In this document: one piece after another, positions 1 to 9,404 of the stretch
Layout: each line of letters opens with the position of its first letter
Numbering within the stretch: the stretch's first letter is position 1
From: Agelas oroides
Lineage: Eukaryota > Porifera > Demospongiae > Agelasida > Agelasidae
Reading direction: 5' to 3'
DNA length: 64,000 nucleotides
Assembly: GCA_949130485.1 (NCBI GenBank)
Contig: OX422189.1
Location: 9,517,992 to 9,581,991 of the forward strand
The notes under the pieces: generated by a model
The model's database searches: none
Told to the model about the DNA's origin: nothing
The model's input: the letters and a program-made list of their open reading frames with translations, nothing else
Translations under genes and position numbers: made by a program

Positions 1-608
1 AACAGTCCTCCAGACTTTGGTGATGCCAGACAAGAAGGGTGGCAGCAACAACATGCCACTCACGATAAACGTAAACAGATTTGATTGTACACAAAGTGTA
101 CCTTGTGTTGGTTGCTAGTCTCATTGAGCATACTCTGTTAAGTTGTTTTGATTGATTTGCTTCATGTCATACTACTTGTTTTCCTTGATGAGAATGTTGA
201 GTAGTCCATCTGAACAAGTCACCAAGCTGCAGATGGTTGGATTGTGCACGCATGAACTATGGCCTGGGAATAAGACTAGTGGAAGATTAAAGTGTTCTGG
301 ATCCCTCTTAGCTGTATGTGTGGTTCATTGTCTAACTAATCAGTGCACAATAATGTTGTTGTTGGAGGAAATCTCAATCTACTGCTTGTGTGCCACAACC
401 TGCACATGTACTGACCTGTATTAGTGGTCATCAGTAGTGTGTATTGTACTTCAGTGGTGTATGTTCCTCGGTCCCCACTGCTTCAGGAGAGTGGTCATCT
501 CCAGCTGTGTGACTCTCTTCACTATAATTATGTGTGGATCGTCGTCATTGTCCAACTAATCAGTACACAATATTCTACTGTCATGCATGTTCCTCTCCAC
601 TGTTACAG
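1..608 (+). other. intron 1 (3' part) of Kelch-kinase copy 1
   Basis: This non-coding stretch aligns with the intron 1 sequence of the other copies (for example from about 11887 in copy 2), so exon 1 of copy 1 lies just left of the window. Around 460-515 it contains a partial duplicate of the following 3' splice site and the start of exon 2 (CAG followed by GAGAGTGGTCATC), about 120 bp before the real acceptor at 608. Confidence 0.6.
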
Positions 609-3600
609 GAGAGTGGTCATCTCCAGCTGTGACTGGCACAAAGCCTCCTCCTCTCACCAGCTTCTCCTTCACCAAAGTTGACAGCAGGAGGGCTGTGGTG
701 TATGGAGGGGGTGCAGGTTTGAAGGCGTATGGTGATGCCTATGTACTTGAGCTGGATAAGTGGGTGAGTGCAATATAGAATTGTGTAACATGTAATTATG
801 TGACAATATGTTTATGACTAGCTTTGATTGGAAAGAAGCCACAATACTTGTAGTTGTTGACATGTAACTAGACTATGTTGTCATGAACCTTCACATTCAA
901 CAATGTAGCTCTTTCATGTTAAAACCACTCTAAGTATGTGAGTCAATTTTGAATACAACTAGTGTACTGTGGGAGGACAGCTGGTTGTCAGTTAGTTATG
1001 TACATGAGCTGGATAAGTGTGTGAGTGTAACGTGTTGTGGACTAGTTTTGAAGTAGGCCATTGGAAGGAAGCCACAATATTTGATTGTTGACATGATGTA
1101 ACTAGGTTATGTTGTCATGCCAGTACTTTCAATATATAACTAAATTTAATTTGGGAAATTGGATACTGCAGCATGTTTTATCACTCTAACAGGAGTTGAG
1201 GATATACAAACTGTCAGTTACTGTATGAAGGTTTACTGTGTATAGTAGTGATTGTGAAGTTATCCTGTCAGAGTGCCACTTATACAGAAATGTTTCAGCT
1301 TTTGCCGTTTGTGATCAATGTCATAGTTATGCTATCAATAAACGAGTCTATATGTATTATGTACACTGCTTAGTCTTTCAAAGATGACAGTTACCACCAC
1401 CATATTTGGTATGATCATCAGTCACATGGAGCTGCAGTGCATTGTGTACATAACTGTGGGTCTTGACTTCCTCAGCACTGGACCAAACTGGACACCACTG
1501 GAGGTTCCAGGTCACTTGCAAGGTTCGGCCATGCTACATGTTGTATAGCTGGTCCCCTCACTGGGCAGGAGCACCCACTGCTGCTGGTGGGAGGTGGTCT
1601 CAGTGGTGGTGTGTTCAGTCGAAGTGTACTCAAAGACATGTGGGTGTTGGATGTTGACAGAGGAGTGTGGAGTGAGGTTAGTGAGTTGATTTCTCTGGTG
1701 TATGATGAGTTGCATCAAGAGTGCATGTTATACGTACGTACCGTTGCTGTTGCTTACATACATGTGGCTGTGTGCCTTGTGACTCTTGTATAGCTAGCTA
1801 CAGTGTACCCAGTGGATGTACCACCCGTACATAGACTCATGTTTATGGATTTATGCTAACATAGTTTGTATACCTGAACAGTGTGTGTTCCAATGTACTT
1901 GCAATACTAGTGTACACACTAACACAAGTATGTTATGTAACGGATGTTTCACCAGTTGCTATTGCCTCCTCCTGTACAGGTTACTCTTCCCCAAGAAATG
2001 GTACCACGGTGTTTGCACACTGCTACTGTGTTTGGGTCTGGACACAACTTCAGGATGGTGGTCATGTTTGGTGGAAGAAGGGAGCTTTTTGGAGGCCCAA
2101 TGGCTGAGACAACCCTCCTCCATCTTGGTGAGTGTGCAGTTTGGAACATAACATGTTACACAAGCAGGAACATCCCCTTTGCATGGTAAAGTGTCTACAT
2201 CAGGAGTAGCAGTGGCAACTTGAAGGTGGTCAAGCCACTAGAGTAATAATCCTTGTGAAGTATGTTTTCTAGTGCTGTTCAGCTAAGACAAGAGCAGTAC
2301 AAGTATAGAAGAATGACTGAAAGTGAACTCAGTAATGATAGAGAATTGTGTATGTAAGAGCTGATCAATTGCACACATTAATTGTAAACATTTTGCTTCA
2401 GCTAGCACTGTATTCAGCAGTCAGGAAATGTTCTTCTAGCATGTTGGTGTACTTTAGTGCTCTTTAGTTATGAGACCAGAACTGTGAAACGAAAGTAGCT
2501 AACCCTCTCTAATGTAACTGATTCTACACGTGATAGTCATAAACCTGAACCAGCCAGACTAAAACCACCACTGTATACATTCACCCACCCAGTTCCACAG
2601 CCCCCATCTGCAAGGAAGCTAACAAAATCATGAGAGAGAAATATCAACTGGTTCCTGAATTGATTGTGTATAGTCTACGTAATGATTCATACTCTGCCAC
2701 AAGGTCATAGTGCATGACTGAGTGGTAGGGGTATCCGACTGGCACTCAGAATCAACTCCCAGTTGAACATTTTTCTCTCTGAGAAGTGAAGTCCATTGCA
2801 TGCAATGGACCATGTGCACATGGCACTATCAAACAATGTTCTCTTACGTTGTTTCCATTCAATATTCCATCTGTCATAAATTATTACCATCTAGCTGTGT
2901 CAGTTTTTAGTAGCCTATACAATTCAGATTCCTGTCTGTGTATTTCCATTTCAAGAGTGAGAATCAGTTGGAATTCGGCTGAGGCCTCTTGGCAATTGCT
3001 GCTTATGTAGCTTGTCTTCCGCTCTTCTGCCACGGGTCCAAGTGGCTTAATGGTAAGAGCGTCTGACTATAGTATTCAGAAGGTGTTGGGTTTCAATCCC
3101 AGCTGGATCCTGGATTTCCATTCAGTATTCCAGCTGTCATAATATATCACCATTATAGCTGCGTCAAGTTTTGGCTGTCACAACTCTCCTTCCTCCACAC
3201 TTTCTCACTTCTTTCCTTCATCTCAGAGTGCCGCAGGGGTAGGTGGCAAGTAACAAGGGTGGTGACAAACAGGGAGCTTGCAAGACCAGTAGAGAGGCTG
3301 AGGGAGCAGATGGAGAAGCTGCAGCTGCGTTCATCACACAGATCTGATGGGAAAGCAGGCATGTTGGAACAACAGCTGCCCGTGGCTGAGGAGAGCGTGA
3401 GGAGGTTGGAGGCAGAGAAACAGGTAGCTGAAACAAGAGCTGATATTGCAGAGAGAAGGGTAAATACTAGAGAAGTCTGGAAGGAGACAAACTGGTCGGA
3501 TCAGAGAGGCTATCTACATTACTAAACCTGTTCTCACTACCCAATCTTCCTTGGATTCATTCTGCAGATTGCTGACCTACAGAGGAGAGCAGAAGAGGCA

Positions 3601-4782
3601 GAGAAGAAAGTCAGAGATGCAGAGAATACCGACCTCATAAGGCAGACCACTGATGCTAACCAGAGAATGAGAGAAGCAGAGGCTAGAGCTTGGGAATCCA
3701 CACAAGCTGTCACACAAGCTGAGCAAAGGGCGACACAAGCTGAGCAAAGAGCCACACAAGCTGAGCAAAGAGCCACACAATCTGACCAAAGAGCCACACA
3801 ATCTGACCAAAGAGCCACACAAGCTGAGCAAAGAGCTACACAAGCTGAGGAAAGAGCAACACAAGCTGAGCAAAGGGCCACACAAGCTGAGGCAGGAGCA
3901 CATTTCTTGCAGCAGCAGAATGAAGAAATGGTAGTGAGGGTGAGACAAGCGGAGCAGACAGCAAGAGAGGCGCAGGAGAGAGCAAGGATGACTGAGCAGA
4001 GAGCCCAGAGACTGGAGGCAAGAAGTCATGATCAGTTCTGGGTAGTGAATAGAGAAGAGATCCAGCTAACCGACCAGGAACTTGGCAGAGGTGGATGGGC
4101 TGTAGTGAAAGTAGCCAAGTTCCGAGGCCTCAGAGTGGCAGCCAAGTGTCTGCACACCCTCATTGTCTCTGACTACAACCGACAGCTGTTTGTGAGGGAG
4201 ATGAGTATTGCTGCCAGAGTGCGCCACCCCAACCTGGTGCAGTTCATTGGAGCTATGATGGAGGGAGAACCCATCATCCTGACAGAGCTGATGTCCACAA
4301 GCCTGAGGGCTGTCTTAGAGCGTAGGCCATTCAACCCTGCTCAGATCACCTCCATCAGTCTGGATGTGGCCAGAGCCCTCAACTACCTCCACCTGATGCA
4401 CCCTGACCCCATCATCCATCGTGACATTAGTAGCGCTAATGTCCTGCTGGAGCCTGGGCCTAGCAACAGCTGGAGGGCCAAAGTCTCCGACTATGGCTCA
4501 GCCAACTTCCTCCAGCAACTGAGAACAGCTGGTCCTGGCAACCCGACATATGCTGCCCCAGAAGCCGACATTCCCTCTCAGCAGTCACCAAAAATGGATG
4601 TCTATAGCTATGGTGTTCTCCTGCTGGAGACGTGCAGTCGAAGGTTTCCCAATCCTGAGGAGTGTGAAGCCCTTCTCCAGCGAGTCCAGCAGCCAACCAT
4701 GGTGGCACTGATACAACAATGCATGGAACAAGAACCTACGAGAAGGCCGACAATGAGTGACATCATTGGACAGTTGGAGTGA
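609..4782 (+). CDS. Kelch - coiled-coil - TKL-like protein kinase, copy 1 (5' partial)
   Basis: Five exons are visible: 609-763, 1476-1676, 1980-2127, 3227-3459 and 3568-4782 (TGA). All have GT-AG borders and compatible phases; exon 1 (first Kelch blades) is outside the window. Exons 2-4 carry Kelch motifs (VVYGGG, LLLVGGG, VVMFGG, LELDKW). Exon 5 and the start of exon 6 are Glu/Arg/Gln-rich coiled coil, with about eleven 7-residue repeats of RATQAEQ type between about 3709 and 3890. The kinase runs from about 4040 to the stop: glycine loop GRGGWAVV, VAAK lysine, HRDISSANVLL (HRD at 4417-4425), DYG at 4489-4497 in place of DFG, AAPEA, DVYSYGVLLLE and RRPTMSDI. The catalytic residues are present, so it should be active; substrate unknown. 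No membrane segment or signal peptide is seen. The 3' part is almost identical to copy 2. The assignment to TKL is by motif resemblance. Confidence 0.85.
2705..3225 (+). other. intron 4 of copy 1 with tRNA-like segments
   Basis: This is intron sequence shared by all units between the last Kelch exon and the coiled-coil exon. A first element at about 2708-2765 has a D-arm-like GAGTGGTAG and an anticodon-stem-like pair; a second, better tRNA-like element follows at 3034-3110. No open exon was found here. Confidence 0.4.
3034..3110 (+). repeat. tRNA-derived element (SINE head or tRNA pseudogene), unit 1
   Basis: A cloverleaf can be drawn: ends GGGTCCA/TGGATCC, an A-box-like AGTGGCTTAATGG, an anticodon stem TCTGA/TCAGA and a T-arm GGG-TTTCAAT-CCC. 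The anticodon loop is enlarged by 2 bases relative to units 2 and 3, and one extra base breaks the acceptor/D junction, so it is unlikely to be a working tRNA. Copies sit at the same place in introns of units 2 and 3. Confidence 0.5.
3709..3890 (+). repeat. coding 21-bp minisatellite (heptad repeat), copy 1
   Basis: About eleven tandem copies of a 21-bp unit encode ATQAEQR-type heptads (with AEQ, SDQ and AEE variants). The homologous stretches have about 5 copies in gene copy 2, 2-3 in copy 3 and 8 in copy 4. Copy number changes in whole heptads, so the coiled coil is lengthened or shortened without loss of register. Confidence 0.8.
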
Positions 4783-5158
4783 TGTGCTTCCATAACACAA
4801 TTGGTAGAACAATTAACTAGAAAGGCAATGCCACTGTTTTCCACTTGTATTAGCCAGATACTAGCTGTTTGTTTAGGAACTAAATCATTGTGTATGTTTT
4901 TGTAACTAGTTGGTAATATTCTATGTGTAATTATTGTGAGTGTGTGTTCTGAGTTTGTACTGTGTCCTAGTTAGTTCTGAGTTTGTGCCATGTTCTTGCT
5001 ACCCTGGACTGACTTGATGACAACACTTTGTGCAACCAGAACTGGTACAGTCTGTGGATGGTACAAAATACAGTAATGAGACTCCAAATCCAAACTAGTT
5101 TCTTGTTCCCAGACTTCTCCCCAACATTATCATACATGATGAAAACTGGGGAGGAGCC
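4783..5158. other. 3' flank of copy 1
   Basis: The sequence is 3' UTR and spacer. It is nearly identical to 17144-17400 after copy 2 and less similar to the 3' flanks of copies 3 and 4. I see no further coding exon before the kinase relic at 5159. Confidence 0.4.
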
Positions 5159-5518
5159 TGGCCATGTCCCTGGCATCACTGCTGGAGGGCGATCCCATTC
5201 CCCTCATTGTCAAGCGATCACTGCTTGCAGATGTGGCACGTGGATTGCAATTCCTCCACACCTGTATTCACCTGCACACCTTCATTGTACACAAGAGATC
5301 TAACTGCCCAGAATGTTCTTCTAAATTCATCTCAAGTTGCCAAAATCAGTGACTTTGGTAGCTAGCTGCTGCATCATGAAACTGCAGCAAATGACCAAGC
5401 TCACTCAAAAGCCTGGTTCTATAACGTGCATGCCCCTGAAGCATTTGCAGATACTCCACTATACAATGTCGAGAAATTTGACATCTCCTTCAACACAAGT
5501 CAGAAAGTGGTTGAATAA
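5159..5518 (+). pseudogene. relic of a second kinase (HKDLTAQN type), unit 1
   Basis: Three frames together spell a kinase core. The first gives MSLASLLEGDPIPL and LLADVARGLQFLH up to IVHK; after a one-base shift DLTAQNVLLNSS and KISDFGS; after a second shift, near MP, PEAFADTPLYNVEKFD. A TAG follows DFGS and a TAA ends the last frame. It differs from the upstream kinase family (HRDISSAN, DYG), so it comes from another gene, probably the one that carried the death domain further on. Unit 2 has lost all but the last 45 bp (from about 17401), apparently by a deletion between AGAA microrepeats. Confidence 0.65.
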
Positions 5519-5724
5519 TAGCATTAATTACCTATTGTCATGCAGCCTTGTTATAGTCTTATCATAGACCCTTGTTACATTCATTTCTGTATGCTCTATG
5601 ATGTGTAGCCTCAATTGCATGTTATGGCTTGTCTGGCATGACGACATTTTCATGGTAAGCCACAACGATGCGACAAAACATTTTGAAGAGATATAACAGT
5701 AAATTCCTTTCCCTTTACACTGAT

Positions 5725-5790
5725 CCAGCAGTCCCCCCTCAGTGCCACTGACCTGCACTCTGCTTCCACTGATGTGCCACAGTCTCAGCC
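5725..5790 (+). pseudogene. linker exon relic of kinase-death-domain locus, unit 1
   Basis: A short conserved frame encodes QQSP..SATDLHSASTDVPQSQP and is followed by the donor GTAAGT. It recurs in units 2 (about 17640-17708), 3 (about 30308-30373) and 4 (about 42898-42965). Its position between kinase relic and death-domain exon suggests a linker, but its phase does not directly fit the next death-domain exon, so a further exon or a lost piece is needed. Confidence 0.4.
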
Positions 5791-6345
5791 AGTAAGTAAT
5801 TTTCTACCTTCAAGAGCCGTAACCATGAGATTGACTAGTGTGGCTCTGGAGAGTCCAAGGTTTGTTTTCAGCTTGAGGAAGCCAGTGGGATTGGGTATTC
5901 CTCGTGACCCCACTTCTATTGTCACCAGGCTTGCTGTGTATCCGGCGTCCTGAATGGTATCCAATAGTTCCTGGTACCTGTCTTCTTTCCGCTTGATGGC
6001 ACCTTCAAACAGAGTGTCAAAGCACACTGTTAGTTCAATGAGGGACACCTTCTTTGTTGTCTCATCCCAGTAGATGATGTCTGGTCTCAGATCAGTGGCT
6101 ACAATGTGGCAGGGGAAGGAATACTCTGAGCTGATGAGATCCACTGTTGATGAGGTTGTGTCTGGGAGGTGTTCTTTGACCACTTCATAGAGAAGGGCCA
6201 ACACTGCATTTAGTCTTGCTTTCAGAATGTAGTGTGCAAGCTCAAATAGTCTTTTTCTTTATTGATTATCTCTAATAGGGCATTCACTCAGTGGCAAAGA
6301 ACTCCTTGCACTAAAAGACGACATATTGCCGGAAGATGTGATTGC
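5785..6345 (-). mobile_element. retroelement fragment with nuclease-like C-terminal domain, unit 1
   Basis: A minus-strand frame (5785-6204, about 139 codons) encodes DLRPDIIYWDETTKKVSLIE, LTVCFD, IKRKEDRYQELLD and EVGSRGIPNPTGF. Segments of this kind close many retroelement reverse-transcriptase proteins of cnidarians and sponges and resemble a restriction-endonuclease-like fold. The piece interrupts an intron between CTACCTTCAAGA and the ATTATCAG motif that are adjacent in units 3 and 4. It is a 5'-truncated, dead insertion shared only with unit 2. Confidence 0.55.
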
Positions 6346-6605
6346 AATTATCAGTTGACAGTTGTTGCTGGGTTCAATACTGTTTTCTTTTGTTGTTGAT
6401 TTGTGTACAATGCGTCTGAAAATCCTAGTAAATGGACTTGTAAGGTGCTCCGCCCATGGGCGCTCTTTTGTGAGACTACGGTGGATGTAAATTTTGACCT
6501 CAGGGTGGTAAGAATGGGGAAGGAGGCTACAGCAGCCCCCATCCAACTCCAAATCTCCTATTAAAGCAATATAACTGTGGATGAGAGACATCAACTCATG
6601 TTACT

Positions 6606-6641
6606 GCACCCCACCCCCCCCCCCCTCCCCCTCCCCCCATC
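6606..6641. repeat. C-rich polypyrimidine tract, unit 1
   Basis: A run of C with single A and T interruptions lies about 80 bp before the death-domain exon. The matching tract is a longer C run in unit 2 (18517-18549) and shorter in units 3 and 4. Confidence 0.6.
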
Positions 6642-6721
6642 ACAGCAAACAAAAACAGTGTGTAAAGAGTTAATAAACAAATTGTGTCTGTAATGTGTTC
6701 TGATTGTATGAACTGTTATAG

Positions 6722-6955
6722 GTATCCTAAATGAGAAGCCAACTCTATATGACCTCATGGAGAAGGTCGCAGCTGATATCCCAGCCAAATGGGAGGAGGT
6801 GGGCTATGCCCTTGGAATTACAAGACCATACACAGCGTATCAAGTATGAAATTACTCCATTACTTATCCCAATGACAGCATATCGAGAGATGTTTGCCCA
6901 CTGGCTAAAGAATGAAGAGTGCAGTGTTGAGATCAGTAAATCAAGAGGAAGATAG
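6722..6955 (+). pseudogene. death-domain exon relic A, unit 1
   Basis: An acceptor TTATAG precedes a frame with NEKPTLYDLMEKVAADIPA, WEEVGYALGI and TRPY. This matches helices 1-3 of a death domain and the intact homologue at 53613-53902. A 2-base deletion after TRPY shifts the frame, so the rest (KYEITPLLIPMTAYREMFA) is read only in another frame. The same deletion is present in unit 2. Death domains mediate homotypic assembly in immune and apoptotic signalling; this copy cannot encode one. Confidence 0.65.
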
Positions 6956-7221
6956 TCCACAATAGCTAGCTGCAAACTTTAAATTTGTACCACAGAACTT
7001 TCAACTGTAGAACTGATAACTTTGTCTTCTAGCTAGTAATTATCATGTGTTCATGCAATTGAGTTCCAATCACAACTTAGTATAGAAAGACTTTGCAATA
7101 CCATAATTATGCATACATTGTAATTATAGACTACACTATAATTATATAGCCTTGTTTAGGGAATGAGGGTGACATGTACATAGCTACGTAGCAATGTATG
7201 CCACGTGCATGCATGACTGCT

Positions 7222-8370
7222 GTGTACACCAATCAAGCAATCAATAATAGCAACAACCACCATATCCTAGCTTCACACATGTACACCAATCAAGCAATCA
7301 ATAATAGCAACAACCACCATATCCTAGCTTCACACATGAACACCAATCAAGCAATCAATAATAGTAACAACCACCATATCCTAGCTTCACACATGTACAC
7401 CAATCAAGCAATCAATAATAGCAACAACCACCATATCCTAGCTTCACACATGTACACCAATCAAGCAATCAACAACCACCATATCCTAGCTTCACACATG
7501 TACACCAATCAAGCAATCAACAACCACCATATCCTAGCTTCACACATGTACACCAATCAAGCAATCAATAATAGCAACAACCACCATATCCTAGCTTCAC
7601 ACATGTACACCAATCAAGCAATCAACAACCACCATATCCTAGCTTCACACATGTACACCAATCAAGCAATCAATAATAGCAACAACCACCATATCCTAGC
7701 TTCACACATGTACACCAATCAAGCAATCAACAACCACCATATCCTAGCTTCACACATGTACACCAATCAAGCAATCAACAACCACCATATCCTAGCTTCA
7801 CACATGTACACCAATCAAGCAATCAACAACCACCATATCCTAGCTTCACACATGTACACCAATCAAGCAATCAATAATAGCAACAACCACCATATCCTAG
7901 CTTCACACATGTACACCAATCAAGCAATCAACAACCACCATATCCTAGCTTCACACATGTACACCAATCAAGCAATCAATAATAGCAACAACCACCATAT
8001 CCTAGCTTCACACATGTACACCAATCAAGCAATCAACAACCACCATATCCTAGCTTCACACATGTACACCAATCAAGCAATCAACAACCACCATATCCTA
8101 GCTTCACACATGAACACCAATCAAGCAATCAACAACCACCATATCCTAGCTTCACACATGTACACCAATCAAGCAATCAATAATAGCAACAACCACCATA
8201 TCCTAGCTTCACACATGTACACCAATCAAGCAATCAACAACCACCATATCCTAGCTTCACACATGTACACCAATCAAGCAATCAATAATAGCAACAACCA
8301 CCATATCCTAGCTTCACACATGAACACCAATCAAGCAATCAACAACCACCATATCCTAGCTTCACACATG
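7222..8370 (+). repeat. 48/57-bp minisatellite, 22 copies, unit 1
   Basis: Twenty-two tandem units occur in two lengths, 48 bp and 57 bp, differing by a 9-bp AATAATAGC-type insert (encoding NSN). Both lengths are multiples of three and free of stops in one frame, giving YTNQAINN(SNN)HHILASHM repeats from the ATG at 7198 straight into the death-domain frame that follows. A single copy at 43557-43615 in unit 4 is probably the ancestral state. Whether it is translated is unknown. Confidence 0.85.
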
Positions 8371-8550
8371 TATATCCGGAATGAGAAGCCAGCTCTATAT
8401 GACCTCATGGAGAAGGTTGCAGCTGAGATTCCAGCCAAATGGGAGGAGGTGGGCTATGCCCTTGGAATTACAAGACCGTCCATGCAGCATAACCCAATGA
8501 CAGCGTATCTGGAGATGTTTACCCACTGGCAAAATAAAGAACGAAACTGA
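8371..8550 (+). pseudogene. death-domain exon B fused to the minisatellite, unit 1
   Basis: The frame continues from the last repeat into IRNEKPALYDLMEKVAAEIP, WEEVGYALGI, TRPSMQ and NPMTAYLEMFTHW and ends at TGA 8548-8550. Compared with relic A it lacks about ten residues (the KYEITPLLI stretch), so helix 4 is shortened. The intron acceptor TATAG seen before the unit 3 exon has been replaced by repeat sequence. It could be a fused translatable frame or an accident; I treat it as a relic. Confidence 0.5.
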
Positions 8551-8839
8551 GCAGCAGTGCACATGCAGTGTTTACCCACTGGCTACAGAATGAAACTGAG
8601 CAGCAGTGCACATGCAGTGCAGTGTTGAGAGTACTTGCCACTAAACAAGTGGAAGATAGACTGCTAGCTGCAAAATTAGACAATAATTAACTTTTACAAC
8701 AATGTGATTGTTCTGTTCAGAAGAATAGCACATGATTGTTGCACCAGTACCATGATATGTACTGTACACAACCCTGCAATGAATAACACACATATGAACA
8801 CACACACACAAAATGCAGTGGACCTACTATAGATCAAAA

Positions 8840-8990
8840 TTGCAATCATCTAGTGCTGTTGTGTTTGTCAATGTCCTGAGGGGGGTCCTGGTGGAGATGT
8901 GCACAGCTCGCTTCCCTGAGGTGGTTGATCGTGAGTGTACTTATTTTAGCGGTAATGACTCTGATCGCTAAAATCGCTAAATTCAGTATG
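8840..8990 (+). other. conserved segment and hairpin after the death-domain relics, unit 1
   Basis: About 85 bp keep an open frame (AVVFVNVLRGVLVEMCTARF, then PEV) and end in a donor-like GATC-GTGAGT. Directly after lies a hairpin (8944-8973, stem TTTTAGCG / CGCTAAAA). Both parts are conserved in units 2 (21130-21265) and 3 (33030-33155), suggesting a lost or unrecognised exon. No family recognised. Confidence 0.35.
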
Positions 8991-9164
8991 TGCAATAATT
9001 AAAAGTAACATTAAGGTATGTCACCAGACCATCCTCTCTTGCATGCATGTACCGTGTACCGTACCGAGGGTCTGGGAATAAGACTAACTGAAGATCTACT
9101 GGTAGACCACACACTTGCTGCCAAACAATGACCTTGCTGGTTTGGGGGAGAGTGTAGTATTGTA

Positions 9165-9404
9165 TTGAGACCACTACGTGAACTGGGTATGAGGCTACAA
9201 AAATTTGGTGTATTGAAACCTCCTTACTCAGCTACTGCAAGAGACGTACAAGCTGACTCATGGGAAAAGCTGTTGCAGTATAGCTATGGCTTATTAGCAG
9301 CAGTGATACCCTGGGGTACATTCATACAAACAGTGCCTAAAATATGGGAATATCTCATAGTTTTGTTGCCCTCATCATTCACTTGCACTAGCTCAGTATG
9401 TTGA
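9165..9404 (+). CDS. conserved hypothetical frame at unit end, unit 1
   Basis: A 79-codon frame encodes RPLRELGMRLQKFGVLKPPY, a DSWEKLL segment and AAVIPWGTFIQTVPKIWEYL, and ends in TSSVC and TGA. Nearly the same frame occurs in units 2 and 3 with mostly single-base changes and one in-frame 6-bp insertion in unit 3, so the frame has survived. Unit 2 is open further upstream, where units 1 and 3 have TGA. The family is not recognised; it could be the last exon of the damaged kinase/death-domain locus or spacer that drifted slowly. Confidence 0.3.
   Translation: MRPLRELGMRLQKFGVLKPPYSATARDVQADSWEKLLQYSYGLLAAVIPWGTFIQTVPKIWEYLIVLLPSSFTCTSSVC

Noticed and set aside
2705-2769. Second tRNA-like segment in intron 4 (also 15138, 27180, 39614)
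   Set aside because: It has a plausible D-arm and anticodon stem but no acceptable B box or acceptor stem, so I mention it without annotating a tRNA.
3577-4029. Long minus-strand frames rich in Leu, Cys and Ser opposite the coiled-coil exons
   Set aside because: They are shadows of the 21-bp coding repeat on the plus strand and have no motif.
7222-8370. Possible CRISPR array
   Set aside because: Repeats are directly abutting with no unique spacers, and introns show the DNA is eukaryotic.
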